This document shows, in pieces, positions 34,645 to 42,516 of a DNA stretch of 64,000 nucleotides. Under the pieces are notes generated by a model, which was not told the origin of the DNA, ran no database searches, and saw nothing but the letters and a program-made list of their open reading frames with translations. The position numbers were made by a program, and so were the translations under genes. The DNA is from an uncultured Bacteroidales bacterium (lineage in GTDB: Bacteria; Bacteroidota; Bacteroidia; Bacteroidales; Bacteroidaceae). Each line of letters begins with the position of its first letter. The stretch's first letter is position 1. Location: positions 26,962-90,961 of the forward strand of contig CADCAG010000021.1 of the NCBI GenBank assembly GCA_902799355.1, written 5' to 3'.

Positions 34645-36357
34645 TTACAGTCTTACCTTCACCACCTTGTCGGCCACCTTAATAATATATAAGGTGTTAG
34701 ACTTCAAAGCGACATCAGCCTGATGGCCTGTCATGCGGCGCGAATAAACGGTGCGGCCGTCCATCGTGCACACAGTCACCTGGTCGCCAGGAGTGGCGTT
34801 GGTGATATGGATGCCGTCAGCAGAACCCAGAATCTTCACGTTGGAAGGAGTAGCTGCAGGAACACCCTGTATAGCGGTAGTCTCCTGTTCGAAGGTCACA
34901 ATCAGGCGGTTGTACTGCACAGCAACGGCAGGAGTCTGCACGAAGTTGTCAGCGTCGGGAGTAAGTTCTGCACCATTGAAGGTGACGCTATGAATCTTCC
35001 AGCCAGCAGCAGGCTCCAGATAGTAGGAGTACTGCTTGCCCTCCTCTACGCGCTGCCAGATGCTGCCGTTGTCAGCATGCTGCAAAGCAATGTAGCAACC
35101 ATCCGTTGGTGCCTTGTCGTTGGGAGTGAGGATGTCGATGTCAGCGCCATCGCTGCAGTCATCGCCTTCTACCCACAAGGCAGAGAATATCCAGCGGTTG
35201 GGAATCTTAGCCACGCGGTTAGCCTCGCCTGTGGTGATGTCGACCTCATAGAGAGCAGTATCAAACTTACCGTTGGTGCGCCACTCCCTGTCGGGTAGCG
35301 GGCCCCATGAGCCATATTCGTTGATGCCCTTACCACTGTTGTAGTAGCCTACCCAGTACATCTTGTTAGGATTGCTCTTGGCAAAGCAGGCAGCCTGGCG
35401 ACGATACTGCGAGCTATAGCCCGTAGCACCCACCAGTGGCTCATAGGCTGTGTACTTCTCGTTTGTCTCGGGATCAATCTTCTCGACAGCCTGCGTCTTC
35501 ATCAGACCAGTAGTCAGGTCGAACTCATAGAGCTGGGCACCCGTCAGGTTGTTGTTGATGTCGCGCTGCTTGCCGTCGTCACCAGGTACGGCACTGCTGC
35601 CACCGCTGGTCAGGGCGAAAGCACGGCCCTCGCTATTGATGGCGAAGGTGATGAAGTTATAGTAGTACAGACCCTTGGTGATAGGAGTGACCTTCATGGT
35701 GCTCAGATCGACAGTGCAGATAGCATAACCAGCATCTCCATCGGTCATATCATCGTCCTGGTCGGCAAAATAGTCAGGGTCATCGGTAATCTCTGCTGGC
35801 AGTTGGTTACCTGTCAGGTAGAACAGTCCGTAGACCTTTCCATCGACAGGGTTGTAGGCCATGCCTGCAGACTCCAGATGGTCGTTCTTGGGACGAATCT
35901 CGTTGCTCAGCAGGTTACCGCTGTTGGCATCCCACTTGCAGACACGGAACAGTTCCTCGTCGACAGTCGATGACTCGTCACGAGAGAACACCGTTACCAG
36001 CTTGCCATTGACATAGACAGCACCTGAATTGCCATACATCATATTGAAGTTGTTAGCCCAAAGTGCTTTGTTGTTGTCAGTAAACTGGCCACCGCTATAG
36101 AAGTCGGCAATGTTGACGGCGGGGTCCTTGACAGGAGTAGAAAGGGTAGAACCATTCCAGTCCATCGAGTAGATACCCTGGTCAACGACGAAGATAGATT
36201 TCTGGACAGAGGAGTTGTAGCCTACATAAGTTGACGGCATCTGTTCGCCATCATCATAACGGTTGTCATGGCCGATTCCCTTCAGCACCACGTTCTGGGC
36301 ACTAAGTTGCATACTTGCTGCCATCGCAGCAGCCATAAAGAGCAGTTTTGTTTTCAT
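34645..36357 (-). CDS. Secreted beta-propeller-like protein with T9SS sorting domain (570 aa)
   Basis: Signal peptide at residues 1-20 (ending LSAQ). The body of about 400 residues repeats short strand motifs that look like propeller blades (GMAYNPVDGKVYGLFY, FITFAINSEGRAFAL, ALYEVDITTGEANRVA). Then comes a small domain with W and Y residues and a C-terminal sorting region (VYSRRMTGHQADVALKSNTL, ending VVKVRL). It is probably an extracellular binding protein; the ligand is unknown. It is the first gene of the operon with the 835-aa protein. Confidence 0.75.
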   Translation of the reverse strand: MKTKLLFMAAAMAASMQLSAQNVVLKGIGHDNRYDDGEQMPSTYVGYNSSVQKSIFVVDQGIYSMDWNGSTLSTPVKDPAVNIADFYSGGQFTDNNKALWANNFNMMYGNSGAVYVNGKLVTVFSRDESSTVDEELFRVCKWDANSGNLLSNEIRPKNDHLESAGMAYNPVDGKVYGLFYLTGNQLPAEITDDPDYFADQDDDMTDGDAGYAICTVDLSTMKVTPITKGLYYYNFITFAINSEGRAFALTSGGSSAVPGDDGKQRDINNNLTGAQLYEFDLTTGLMKTQAVEKIDPETNEKYTAYEPLVGATGYSSQYRRQAACFAKSNPNKMYWVGYYNSGKGINEYGSWGPLPDREWRTNGKFDTALYEVDITTGEANRVAKIPNRWIFSALWVEGDDCSDGADIDILTPNDKAPTDGCYIALQHADNGSIWQRVEEGKQYSYYLEPAAGWKIHSVTFNGAELTPDADNFVQTPAVAVQYNRLIVTFEQETTAIQGVPAATPSNVKILGSADGIHITNATPGDQVTVCTMDGRTVYSRRMTGHQADVALKSNTLYIIKVADKVVKVRL

Positions 36358-36407
36358 TTTTATAGTAAAATTTCGTTTTTAATTCATATTTGTTAGAAAT
36401 TGAGCCA

Positions 36408-36415
36408 CAAAGGTA
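36408..36415 (-). promoter_or_regulatory. -7 box of the 36357 operon
   Basis: TACCTTTG on the minus strand, 51 bases before the start at 36357. The -33 element is unclear. Confidence 0.5.
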
Positions 36416-36442
36416 ACAAACTATTTTTGAAAAATAGGTATA

Positions 36443-36462
36443 GGACGAGCAGCCGCTCGTCC
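36443..36462 (-). terminator. Terminator of the TPR/AraC regulator gene
   Basis: A perfect 8-bp stem (GGACGAGC against GCTCGTCC) with a 4-base loop, 32 bases after the stop at 36495 and followed on the minus strand by a T-rich stretch. Confidence 0.7.
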
Positions 36463-36494
36463 ATATTTGTAAATTAGCACAAAAAATACTGATT

Positions 36495-38093
36495 TCAACG
36501 AGTTTTGGAAGCCGCCAAACGGATATACTCAGAGGGTGTCAGACCTGTTTCGCGCTTAAAGGCATTGATGAAAGCCGTGCGTGACTTAAAGCCAGAAGCA
36601 GAGGCAATAGCCTCGATGGTGATGCTGCCCACACGAGCAGGATCCTCCATCCACTGACAGGCTATATGGACGCGGCGGCTGCCCAGCAGATTGCTGAATG
36701 CCATGCCGTAGGTCTCGTTGATGACCTGCGAGACATACGTCGTATTGGAGTTGATCATCTTGGCCAGCTTGTTGAGTGTGAAGTCCTGCTGACAGATGAT
36801 GTCAGGGTTGGCCAGCACCTCCTGGATACGGCCAACGAGTGTCTCACGCTGTTCGTCGTTCAGACTGCTCTTGCTGTAGGCCTTCCGCTGCTCTTGTTCT
36901 ACTGCCTCGATGCGAATCACCTGGACATTCTTCTCATAGAGGCTGCGGTTACGCTCCCGCAACTGGCGGTTCTTCTGCCACAACAGCAGGGCGGCAATAA
37001 CGATGACAGCGATGACGATGATGGCGGCCAGCAGGAAGATCTGCTGCAACTGTTGTCGCTGTTCCAGTTCTTGCGTAGCCTCCTCCTGCTTCTTCAGCTC
37101 ACGGATATAGTTGAGCTCGGCGACATGCGACAGCTGACTGGCATGCGTCTTCTCCATCATCTCCATATAACGCTGGTGATAGCGGTCAGCGAGTTCTGTA
37201 TTGCCCAAAAGTCGATGCAGTTCAGACAACTGCCTACAAATGGCTGTGGAAAGGTCACTAAGGTCTTTCTCCTCTGTCAGCTGGAGCGCCTTTTCCAGAT
37301 AGCCAACAGCATCAGCGTGCAGACCTTCGCGCTCGTAGGTAGTGGCTATGCTGACATACGACGCCAGCGAGTCGCGCTCGGGAGTCCATGGCGTCGTGAC
37401 ACACTGCAGCTGTTGCTCAAAGTACTTACGGGCCTTGGCATACTCCCTGCGCTGCATGTGCTGAATGCCCAAATACTGCAGACGGACATACTGTAGGTCG
37501 GGGGTACTGTCAGGAATCTCCTTCGAGAACAACACGTAGTACTTCTTCAAGTCCAGCTGATAGTTCTGGTTAGCCAGGTTGAAGAACGACGTCGTCAACA
37601 GTTCCCAGTTGCGGGTCTCGACAGCCTTGCCAATACACTTCTCGAAGAGGTCCTGCGCCTGCTGTGCCAACGGCTTCGAACCATAGCTCAGACTATAGTC
37701 GTTGAGCAAATCGCCCATGTTAACCATGATGACGGGCAGGAAGTCGTCATACTGTATCTGTTCGCAGAGGTCATAAGCCCTGCTGAAGTAGTCGTAGGCT
37801 TCGATATAGTCAAAATAGAAGTATTTGTAGACACAGGCGCAGTTGTTGAGGGCCCTGATGCGCAACTGCTGCTCGTCGTCGCTGTCGGCACGGCGCTCAC
37901 TGACAATGGTGAAGCATGCCAACGCCTCGGCGGCATTGCGCTGCGAGAAACTGCTACGTCCCTTCTCCATCAGTGCTCCCGACGGCATTTTCAGCAAAGA
38001 GTCGTAGCCGCTAAGTGTATCCTTAGCCACCATCATCCGGACTGCTGTCAATAGCAATATGATAACTAACCAGCGTTTGTTTTGTCTCATCAC
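36495..38093 (-). CDS. Membrane TPR sensor with AraC-type DNA-binding domain
   Basis: A 532-residue protein: signal or anchor segment at the N-terminus (residues 7-23), TPR-like helical repeats to about residue 340, a coiled stretch rich in Gln/Glu, one membrane helix near 355-375, and an AraC/XylS helix-turn-helix domain from about 425 to the end (RETGLTPSEYIRL). This is the Bacteroidetes one-component architecture with a periplasmic sensor and a cytosolic DNA-binding domain. It may control the adjacent secreted-protein operon downstream at 36357; this is inference from position. Confidence 0.88.
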   Translation of the reverse strand: MMRQNKRWLVIILLLTAVRMMVAKDTLSGYDSLLKMPSGALMEKGRSSFSQRNAAEALACFTIVSERRADSDDEQQLRIRALNNCACVYKYFYFDYIEAYDYFSRAYDLCEQIQYDDFLPVIMVNMGDLLNDYSLSYGSKPLAQQAQDLFEKCIGKAVETRNWELLTTSFFNLANQNYQLDLKKYYVLFSKEIPDSTPDLQYVRLQYLGIQHMQRREYAKARKYFEQQLQCVTTPWTPERDSLASYVSIATTYEREGLHADAVGYLEKALQLTEEKDLSDLSTAICRQLSELHRLLGNTELADRYHQRYMEMMEKTHASQLSHVAELNYIRELKKQEEATQELEQRQQLQQIFLLAAIIVIAVIVIAALLLWQKNRQLRERNRSLYEKNVQVIRIEAVEQEQRKAYSKSSLNDEQRETLVGRIQEVLANPDIICQQDFTLNKLAKMINSNTTYVSQVINETYGMAFSNLLGSRRVHIACQWMEDPARVGSITIEAIASASGFKSRTAFINAFKRETGLTPSEYIRLAASKTR

Positions 38094-38130
38094 TCAGCTA
38101 TTTCGTTCTTTACAAAATAGGTCTACGCTG

Positions 38131-38138
38131 CAAAGATA
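38131..38138 (-). promoter_or_regulatory. -7 box of the TPR/AraC regulator gene
   Basis: TATCTTTG on the minus strand, 38 bases before the start at 38093. The -33 element is not clear. Confidence 0.5.
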
Positions 38139-38162
38139 CAACTTTTTCGTGAAAAAAGAAAA

Positions 38163-38190
38163 AACCTGCAGAGAAAAAACGCTGCAGGTT
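38163..38190 (-). terminator. Terminator of the S66-like gene
   Basis: A perfect 9-bp stem AACCTGCAG/CTGCAGGTT with a 10-base loop, followed on the minus strand by TTTTTCTTTTTTC. It marks the left end of the 38.2-42.0 kb regulon block. Confidence 0.9.
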
Positions 38191-38219
38191 AATCGTTGTA
38201 TATAAGGACTGAGCAGGTA

Positions 38220-38270
38220 TTAGACCTTGATCTCAACCTCAACACCGCTGGGATTTTCGAACTTCATCAG
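38220..38270. repeat. Duplicated rpsJ 3' end (left copy)
   Basis: The last 17 codons including the stop match the rpsJ end at 42038-42088 at 43 of 51 bases and 14 of 16 residues ([16 protein letters not shown] against [16 protein letters not shown]). The two copies are in the same orientation and flank the 38.2-42.0 kb block. Confidence 0.9.
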
Positions 38271-39230
38271 CATTGCTTCCGGTTTCTCTATATGGCAGGT
38301 CTGCTGGGTACCCTCTATATTGAATGTCAATACAGAATTCTCCGAAGTGACAGAAAGTGAGCACGGTGCACCCTCAACAAGCGGGATACAACTGTTGCTG
38401 CCTACTGGGAAGCCACAGCAGACCGGAATTTCCAAATCATGCAGATGAGCTATCAGCATCTGTTCCACACTACCAAACTGCAGGTCGAATCTAATGGAAT
38501 TGAAAGCTCCGAAGATAATACCCTTCACCCTTTCGAAACTATTCTGCAAGCGTAGCATATAGAACAATCTGTCGATGGAATGCAGCGACTCTTCTACCTC
38601 CTCAATAAATAAAATAATGTCTTGATCCTCTGACATCTGGAATTTTGAACCTGAGATTGCAGCATAACTTGAAAGATTTCCTCCCACAAGAATGCCCTCC
38701 GCATGACCGCAACGATTATAGGGATTGCCAGGTATAACGTATTGTGGCAATATTCCCATCAGCAGGTTGCGTGTAATGGTGGTGGTTGGTTCTTGTTGGC
38801 TAGCAATCTGGAATCCCATTGGACCATGAATACAAAGCGTTCTTGTGGCTGCAATTGCATAAAGCAGCATCGTGATGTCACCATGTCCTATCAGCCATTT
38901 GGGATGTTGCCGAAATTTCTCCAAAGGAATTCTGTTTAACAGATGCATGGATCCATACCCCCCTCGTGAACAAAATATTGCTTTGATGGTATCATCCTCT
39001 AACGCCCACAACATATCAGCCGCTCGTTCATCCGCTGTTCCCGAAAAGGCATCCACATTCAGACTTGTGGTATGAGGGCCGATAACGGGCTGCAGCCCCC
39101 ACTCTCTTAACACTTCAGCCGCCTGCATAATAACCATCTCCGGCACCCAATAGGCAGGAGAAACGAGGGCCACCCTATCCCCCGCTTTCAAATATGGTGC
39201 AATTATAATCTCTTTATCTTTTTCACCCAT
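38220..39230 (-). CDS. S66 LD-carboxypeptidase-like protein, predicted inactive, fused to the S10 tail
   Basis: 336 residues from the ATG at 39230, chosen because the promoter lies at 39260-39292. The fold motifs of peptidase S66 are clear: AGDRVALVSPA, CSRGGYGSMHLLNRI, IHGPM, VGGNLSSYA, ILFIEEVEESLHSIDRL. The catalytic serine position (usually IGFSDI) reads IGHGDI, with Gly117. The catalytic histidine position (usually GFPxGH) reads GFPVGS, with Ser278. Only the Glu (about 210) remains, so peptidoglycan LD-carboxypeptidase activity is unlikely. Residues 321-336 copy the C-terminus of ribosomal protein S10. It seems more A/T-rich than neighbouring genes. Confidence 0.85.
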   Translation of the reverse strand: MGEKDKEIIIAPYLKAGDRVALVSPAYWVPEMVIMQAAEVLREWGLQPVIGPHTTSLNVDAFSGTADERAADMLWALEDDTIKAIFCSRGGYGSMHLLNRIPLEKFRQHPKWLIGHGDITMLLYAIAATRTLCIHGPMGFQIASQQEPTTTITRNLLMGILPQYVIPGNPYNRCGHAEGILVGGNLSSYAAISGSKFQMSEDQDIILFIEEVEESLHSIDRLFYMLRLQNSFERVKGIIFGAFNSIRFDLQFGSVEQMLIAHLHDLEIPVCCGFPVGSNSCIPLVEGAPCSLSVTSENSVLTFNIEGTQQTCHIEKPEAMLMKFENPSGVEVEIKV

Positions 39231-39259
39231 TAGTAATAGTAATTGTATAAAAATTTTTG

Positions 39260-39292
39260 CAAATATAGGAAGAAAAAAACTAACCGCCAAAA
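39260..39292 (-). promoter_or_regulatory. Promoter of the S66-like gene
   Basis: -7 TATATTTG at 39260-39267 and TTTTG at 39288-39292, 20 bases apart. The operator at 39298 begins 30 bases from the -7 box. Confidence 0.75.
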
Positions 39293-39297
39293 AAGAT

Positions 39298-39333
39298 ATG
39301 CACGCATTTGGGACGAACACCAAATACATGCAT
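39298..39333 (-). promoter_or_regulatory. Operator copy 1 (dyad ATGCACGCATTTGG)
   Basis: ATGCACGCATTTGG and, 8 bases on, the complement of ATGCATGTATTTGG, so two 14-base half-sites in dyad with 12 of 14 identical. It lies directly upstream of the S66-like promoter. The same motif occurs at 41517 and 41930. Confidence 0.8.
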
Positions 39334-39359
39334 ACCAAAACGGCATTTCGACCAAAGCT

Positions 39360-41099
39360 CTATAAATTCAGGCGGTATTCCTGAGGGGTAACACCGTACT
39401 GGCGCTTAAACTGTTCACGAAAGTTGGCAGGTGTGAAGCCCACGGCAGTAGCGATGGCAGTGATTGTCATCGAAGTGTTATCGCGAAGCATAGGAAGTGC
39501 TTCCTCCATACGGATGTTATTGATATACTGGGGAAATGAGGAACTGCCGACATGCTGTGCCAACAGGTTATTGAGCGTATGACGAGTGATGCGGAAACGT
39601 GTACAGATATCCTGTCGTTGAAGTGAGGCATTGGCATAGAGATGTTCCATGCGGATGGCAGTATCAATCGTATCAAAGAGAGCAGAGTTAGTCTCTGATT
39701 CCTCTAGTTCCCCTGACTCGCCAACCTCATCGGGTTCTTCCGCCTCATCAGCAGGCGTCACAAGCGGTGTGCCGTTGATCATACGTACCAAGGCATGGTT
39801 CTTCTCGCTGATGATCTGGCGCTGACGACGGTAGTAGAACGAAAAGACAACAGCAATCATGAACAACAATACAATGACACAGATGATGATCGATTTGATG
39901 CGACTAGCAGACTCGGTCTCCCGAATCTTCAGTTCCTGCTCCTGGGCATGATAGCGGGCGGCATAGTCATGGGCCTCACTGGCATGCAGACTGTCGCTGA
40001 GCACCTTTGCCAGATTGGCATGACGGTTCATCAGATTGTAGGCCTCGGCGACATGGCCTTTGGCACGAGCAACGATGGCACGGTCGCGCAGGATTACGGC
40101 ATAGTCATCATTAATGGTATCGCTACCCATACGACGTACTATCTCATCACTGGTGACCATCGCCTCATCATACATACCCAGAGCCATCTGTGCTGGAATT
40201 ATCATCCTGCGCGCACTGAATGAATGGCCATAACCGCTCTGGTCAAAACGGGAGAGACATTCACGGGCCTGAGCGGCATCGCCCGTCATGGCATAGGCTC
40301 CAGCCAGGAAACCGTTGGCCTGGGCACGGCTGAAGTCAATATAGCGATCGCGGTCAGTAGGCTTGTCGCTCCATGACAGGCGGTAGCTGTCTTCTGCATA
40401 GTCCATAGCATGCTGCTCATAATGATCAAGCCGATGGAGAATACGCTGTGCCAAAGGTATCACCTCAGCATAGCGCCCCTGCTCATTCAGTACAGTAATC
40501 TTACGTTTCACAGCAATGATGAAGGCATCCATGCGGTCAATACTGCCGGACTCATCAAGCTGACGAATGGCCTCGTCAATTTTCGCCATACCCTCCTCCG
40601 GCTGTCCCAGATGAGCCATCACCATACCGATCTCTGCCTCAGTACGCCATTGTTCTGTCTCCTCTCCCTGAAGACGACAGACCTCAGCCTTCTGCGTCGC
40701 CCACTTCACATAGCCTTCAAAGTCGGTCTTGGTACGACTGGTGACCATCAGCAGATCAAGAATATTCTCCTGGTCATGCGGTGCATTAATCACGGAATCA
40801 TGCTGCAGCAGTTGTTCGCAAATCAGGATGGCAGAATCCTGCCGCTGCTTGAGGAGCGACTTGCTATAGATTTTGGCACGGATAAACTGCGCACGGTATT
40901 CATTGATATTGCCAAGCAACAAGGCAGAGTCGAGCATCACGATTGCGCGATCCGGATGATAGCCATAAGCCACCAATACGGAGTCTTCCTGATAAGGTGT
41001 ATCACCCAAATTTAGAATATGTCTTGCTGAATTATTTCTTCCGCAACTGGCAAAAACCAGTATAGAAACAAATAGCAGGACTTGAAGAACATTTCTCAT
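39360..41099 (-). CDS. TPR lipoprotein-like sensor with AraC-type DNA-binding domain
   Basis: 579 residues. The N-terminus is a signal with a possible lipobox (LVFASC, Cys19), followed by TPR-like repeats to about residue 395, one membrane helix near 405-425 (SIIICVIVLLFMIAVVFSFY), an acidic Glu-rich linker near 445-470, and an AraC-type HTH domain to the end (FKRQYGVTPQEYRL). The HTH half is closely related to the stand-alone protein at 41534. It lies 26 bases after the 41126 gene and is probably in its operon. A lipoprotein signal and a second membrane helix together would put the TPR part outside the membrane. Confidence 0.87.
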   Translation of the reverse strand: MRNVLQVLLFVSILVFASCGRNNSARHILNLGDTPYQEDSVLVAYGYHPDRAIVMLDSALLLGNINEYRAQFIRAKIYSKSLLKQRQDSAILICEQLLQHDSVINAPHDQENILDLLMVTSRTKTDFEGYVKWATQKAEVCRLQGEETEQWRTEAEIGMVMAHLGQPEEGMAKIDEAIRQLDESGSIDRMDAFIIAVKRKITVLNEQGRYAEVIPLAQRILHRLDHYEQHAMDYAEDSYRLSWSDKPTDRDRYIDFSRAQANGFLAGAYAMTGDAAQARECLSRFDQSGYGHSFSARRMIIPAQMALGMYDEAMVTSDEIVRRMGSDTINDDYAVILRDRAIVARAKGHVAEAYNLMNRHANLAKVLSDSLHASEAHDYAARYHAQEQELKIRETESASRIKSIIICVIVLLFMIAVVFSFYYRRQRQIISEKNHALVRMINGTPLVTPADEAEEPDEVGESGELEESETNSALFDTIDTAIRMEHLYANASLQRQDICTRFRITRHTLNNLLAQHVGSSSFPQYINNIRMEEALPMLRDNTSMTITAIATAVGFTPANFREQFKRQYGVTPQEYRLNL

Positions 41100-41125
41100 A
41101 CCTTATATAGAATAGTCTCAGTTTC

Positions 41126-41470
41126 TTAATCTTCCTCAGTGGAAATGTAAAATGAAGGGATGTCACGGCGAAGAGTCAAAACCCAGCCGTCACCATCAGG
41201 CTGGTATTTCGCACGATCAATATGATCGTCCATCAAACATATCATACGATTATCGATGGGGTTACCCGCATGGCGGAGCATCAAGGTAAACCGCTGCTTC
41301 GAAACTGTCACCTTGACATCACAAGGACGACCTTTCAGTTCGCCAAGAGCAATCTCAACCAACTGCACAACAATGCGCAGAAGTTCTCGGTTGGATTGTT
41401 CTGCAACCACACGCTTCACGAAAGCTATTGTTGTCTCGTTTTTATCTGGTAAATAAACTACTTCATCCAT
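41126..41470 (-). CDS. Unknown 114-aa protein of the operator regulon
   Basis: About 114 residues from the ATG at 41470. An earlier ATG at 41491 is rejected because it lies upstream of the -7 box at 41479-41486. A first helical part (FVKRVVAEQSNRELLRIVVQLVEIALGEL) is followed by strands (CDVKVTVSKQRFTLMLRHAG). The order faintly recalls anti-sigma GHKL ATPases, but no ATP-binding motif is evident. No signal peptide or membrane segment. It is the first gene ahead of the TPR/AraC regulator. Confidence 0.7.
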   Translation of the reverse strand: MDEVVYLPDKNETTIAFVKRVVAEQSNRELLRIVVQLVEIALGELKGRPCDVKVTVSKQRFTLMLRHAGNPIDNRMICLMDDHIDRAKYQPDGDGWVLTLRRDIPSFYISTEED

Positions 41471-41478
41471 AAACGTTG

Positions 41479-41509
41479 CAAAATTACGCAAAAGTATCTA
41501 TTCTGCCAA
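41479..41509 (-). promoter_or_regulatory. Promoter of the 41470 operon
   Basis: -7 TAATTTTG at 41479-41486 and TTGG at 41506-41509, with 19 bases between. Operator copy 2 begins 30 bases beyond the -7 box, exactly as at the S66-like gene. Confidence 0.7.
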
Positions 41510-41516
41510 GAAAAAG

Positions 41517-41550
41517 ATGCACGCATTTGGGCCTTACACTAAACGCGTGC
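41517..41550 (-). promoter_or_regulatory. Operator copy 2
   Basis: ATGCACGCATTTGGG at 41517-41531 with a weaker dyad partner (CTAAACGCGTGCGAT) that overlaps the 3' end of the stand-alone HTH gene. Confidence 0.75.
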
Positions 41551-41869
41551 GATATTCCGTAGGAGTCATTCCATAACGACGCTTAAACTGATGACGCAAG
41601 TTAGGAGGAGTGAAACCAACTTCAAAAGCAATTTTGGCAATGAACATCTCTGGGTGATGGACTATCAACTCCTGAGCTTCCTCAACACGAATATTATTAA
41701 TGTACTGAGGGAATGACAATCCACCGGCATACTCGTTCAAGAGGTCATTCAGACGATGGCGACTGATACCAAAACGCTTCATCACGTCTTCACGCATCAG
41801 GTCCACATTGGCATAGAGCCGCTCGTTTCGAATAACAGAATCAATTTCCTTAAAAAAATCTTTACCCAT
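41534..41869 (-). CDS. Stand-alone AraC-type DNA-binding protein
   Basis: A 111-residue protein from the ATG at 41869; the earlier ATG at 41893 overlaps the -7 box. It consists only of an AraC-type double helix-turn-helix (RLYANVDLMREDVMKRFGIS, SFPQYINNIRVEEA, FKRRYGMTPTEYR). It matches the output domain of the regulator at 39360 throughout, including the lead-in FxxIDxxIRxExLYAN. It probably binds the same operators without a sensor of its own. Confidence 0.85.
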   Translation of the reverse strand: MGKDFFKEIDSVIRNERLYANVDLMREDVMKRFGISRHRLNDLLNEYAGGLSFPQYINNIRVEEAQELIVHHPEMFIAKIAFEVGFTPPNLRHQFKRRYGMTPTEYRTRLV

Positions 41870-41890
41870 GAGATTTATAGTTTCGTGGTG

Positions 41891-41898
41891 CAAAGGTA
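41891..41898 (-). promoter_or_regulatory. -7 box of the stand-alone HTH gene
   Basis: TACCTTTG on the minus strand, 22 bases before the start at 41869. Operator copy 3 begins 31 bases beyond it. Confidence 0.7.
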
Positions 41899-41929
41899 TG
41901 CAAAAAATTATTCAATAGGAATAAAACAT

Positions 41930-41965
41930 ATGCACGCATTTGGGATGGAGCCCAAATGAGTGTAT
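41930..41965 (-). promoter_or_regulatory. Operator copy 3
   Basis: ATGCACGCATTTGG at 41930-41943 and the complement of ATACACTCATTTGG further on, 12 of 14 identical in dyad. The inner part CATTTGGG/CCCAAATG is a perfect palindrome around a 6-base centre. Confidence 0.8.
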
Positions 41966-41984
41966 CAAAATCAGAAAAAAAACA

Positions 41985-42015
41985 AGCGACATCCCCGACT
42001 GACGGGAATGTCGCT
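41985..42015 (-). terminator. rpsJ terminator
   Basis: A 13-base stem with one mismatch (AGCGACATTCCCG against CGGGGATGTCGCT) and a 5-base loop, followed on the minus strand by a run of T. It separates rpsJ from the regulon block. Confidence 0.88.
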
Positions 42016-42037
42016 CTATTTTGAGAATAAGATTATA

Positions 42038-42343
42038 CTATACCTTGATCTCAACCTCCACACCGCTGGGGAGCTCGAGCTTCATCAGAGCGTCAACAGT
42101 CTTAGCTGTTGAGCTGTAGATGTCGATCAGACGCTTGTAGTCTGACAGCTGGAACTGCTCACGGCTCTTCTTGTTAACGAAGGTAGAGCGGTTCACGGTG
42201 TAGATACGCTTGTGTGTGGGAAGGGGAATTGGTCCGCTGATGATGGCACCAGTAGCCTTAACGGCCTTCACAATCTTCTCTGCTGACTTGTCTACGAGTT
42301 TGTGGTCGTAGCTCTTCAGCTTGATACGAATTTTCTGACTCAT
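42038..42343 (-). CDS. rpsJ: 30S ribosomal protein S10
   Basis: A 101-residue uS10, [20 protein letters not shown], with the signature [20 protein letters not shown]. It binds 16S rRNA and, in many bacteria, NusB in antitermination. Here it is a single-gene transcript with its own promoter and terminator. It lies about 18 kb from rplC and 21 kb from fusA, which normally flank it. Confidence 0.98.
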   Translation of the reverse strand: MSQKIRIKLKSYDHKLVDKSAEKIVKAVKATGAIISGPIPLPTHKRIYTVNRSTFVNKKSREQFQLSDYKRLIDIYSSTAKTVDALMKLELPSGVEVEIKV

Positions 42344-42382
42344 TGTCTTTTAATTATTAATATTTGATATTTAACTTATTTG

Positions 42383-42412
42383 CTGCCGCTAAAGAGTCAT
42401 TTGCTCAGCGGC
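42383..42412 (-). promoter_or_regulatory. Hairpin in the rpsJ leader
   Basis: The 5' leader of about 85 bases contains TGCCGCTGAG pairing with CTC-TTT-AGCGGCA (a 3-base bulge). It could be an autoregulatory site or simply a stability element. Confidence 0.45.
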
Positions 42413-42427
42413 AAGCGTTTCGGGTTG

Positions 42428-42458
42428 CAAAGGTACACATATTTTATAATATACACAA
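42428..42458 (-). promoter_or_regulatory. rpsJ promoter
   Basis: -7 TACCTTTG at 42428-42435 and TTG at 42456-42458, 20 bases apart. The region shares TGCAAAGGTACACAT and ATACACAA (plus-strand sense) with the rplC promoter. Confidence 0.8.
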
Positions 42459-42516
42459 CCACAACACTCCCCCACCTTTAATATTTAAGTTTTTTTAAGT
42501 CTTTCGTAATAAGGAA

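Noticed and set aside
39231-39338. Longer start for the S66-like gene (ATG at 39338) giving a membrane-like N-terminus
   Set aside because: That extension overlaps the promoter and operator; the hydrophobic stretch is A/T-rich promoter DNA read as Phe, Leu and Ile. The family start motif follows the ATG at 39230.
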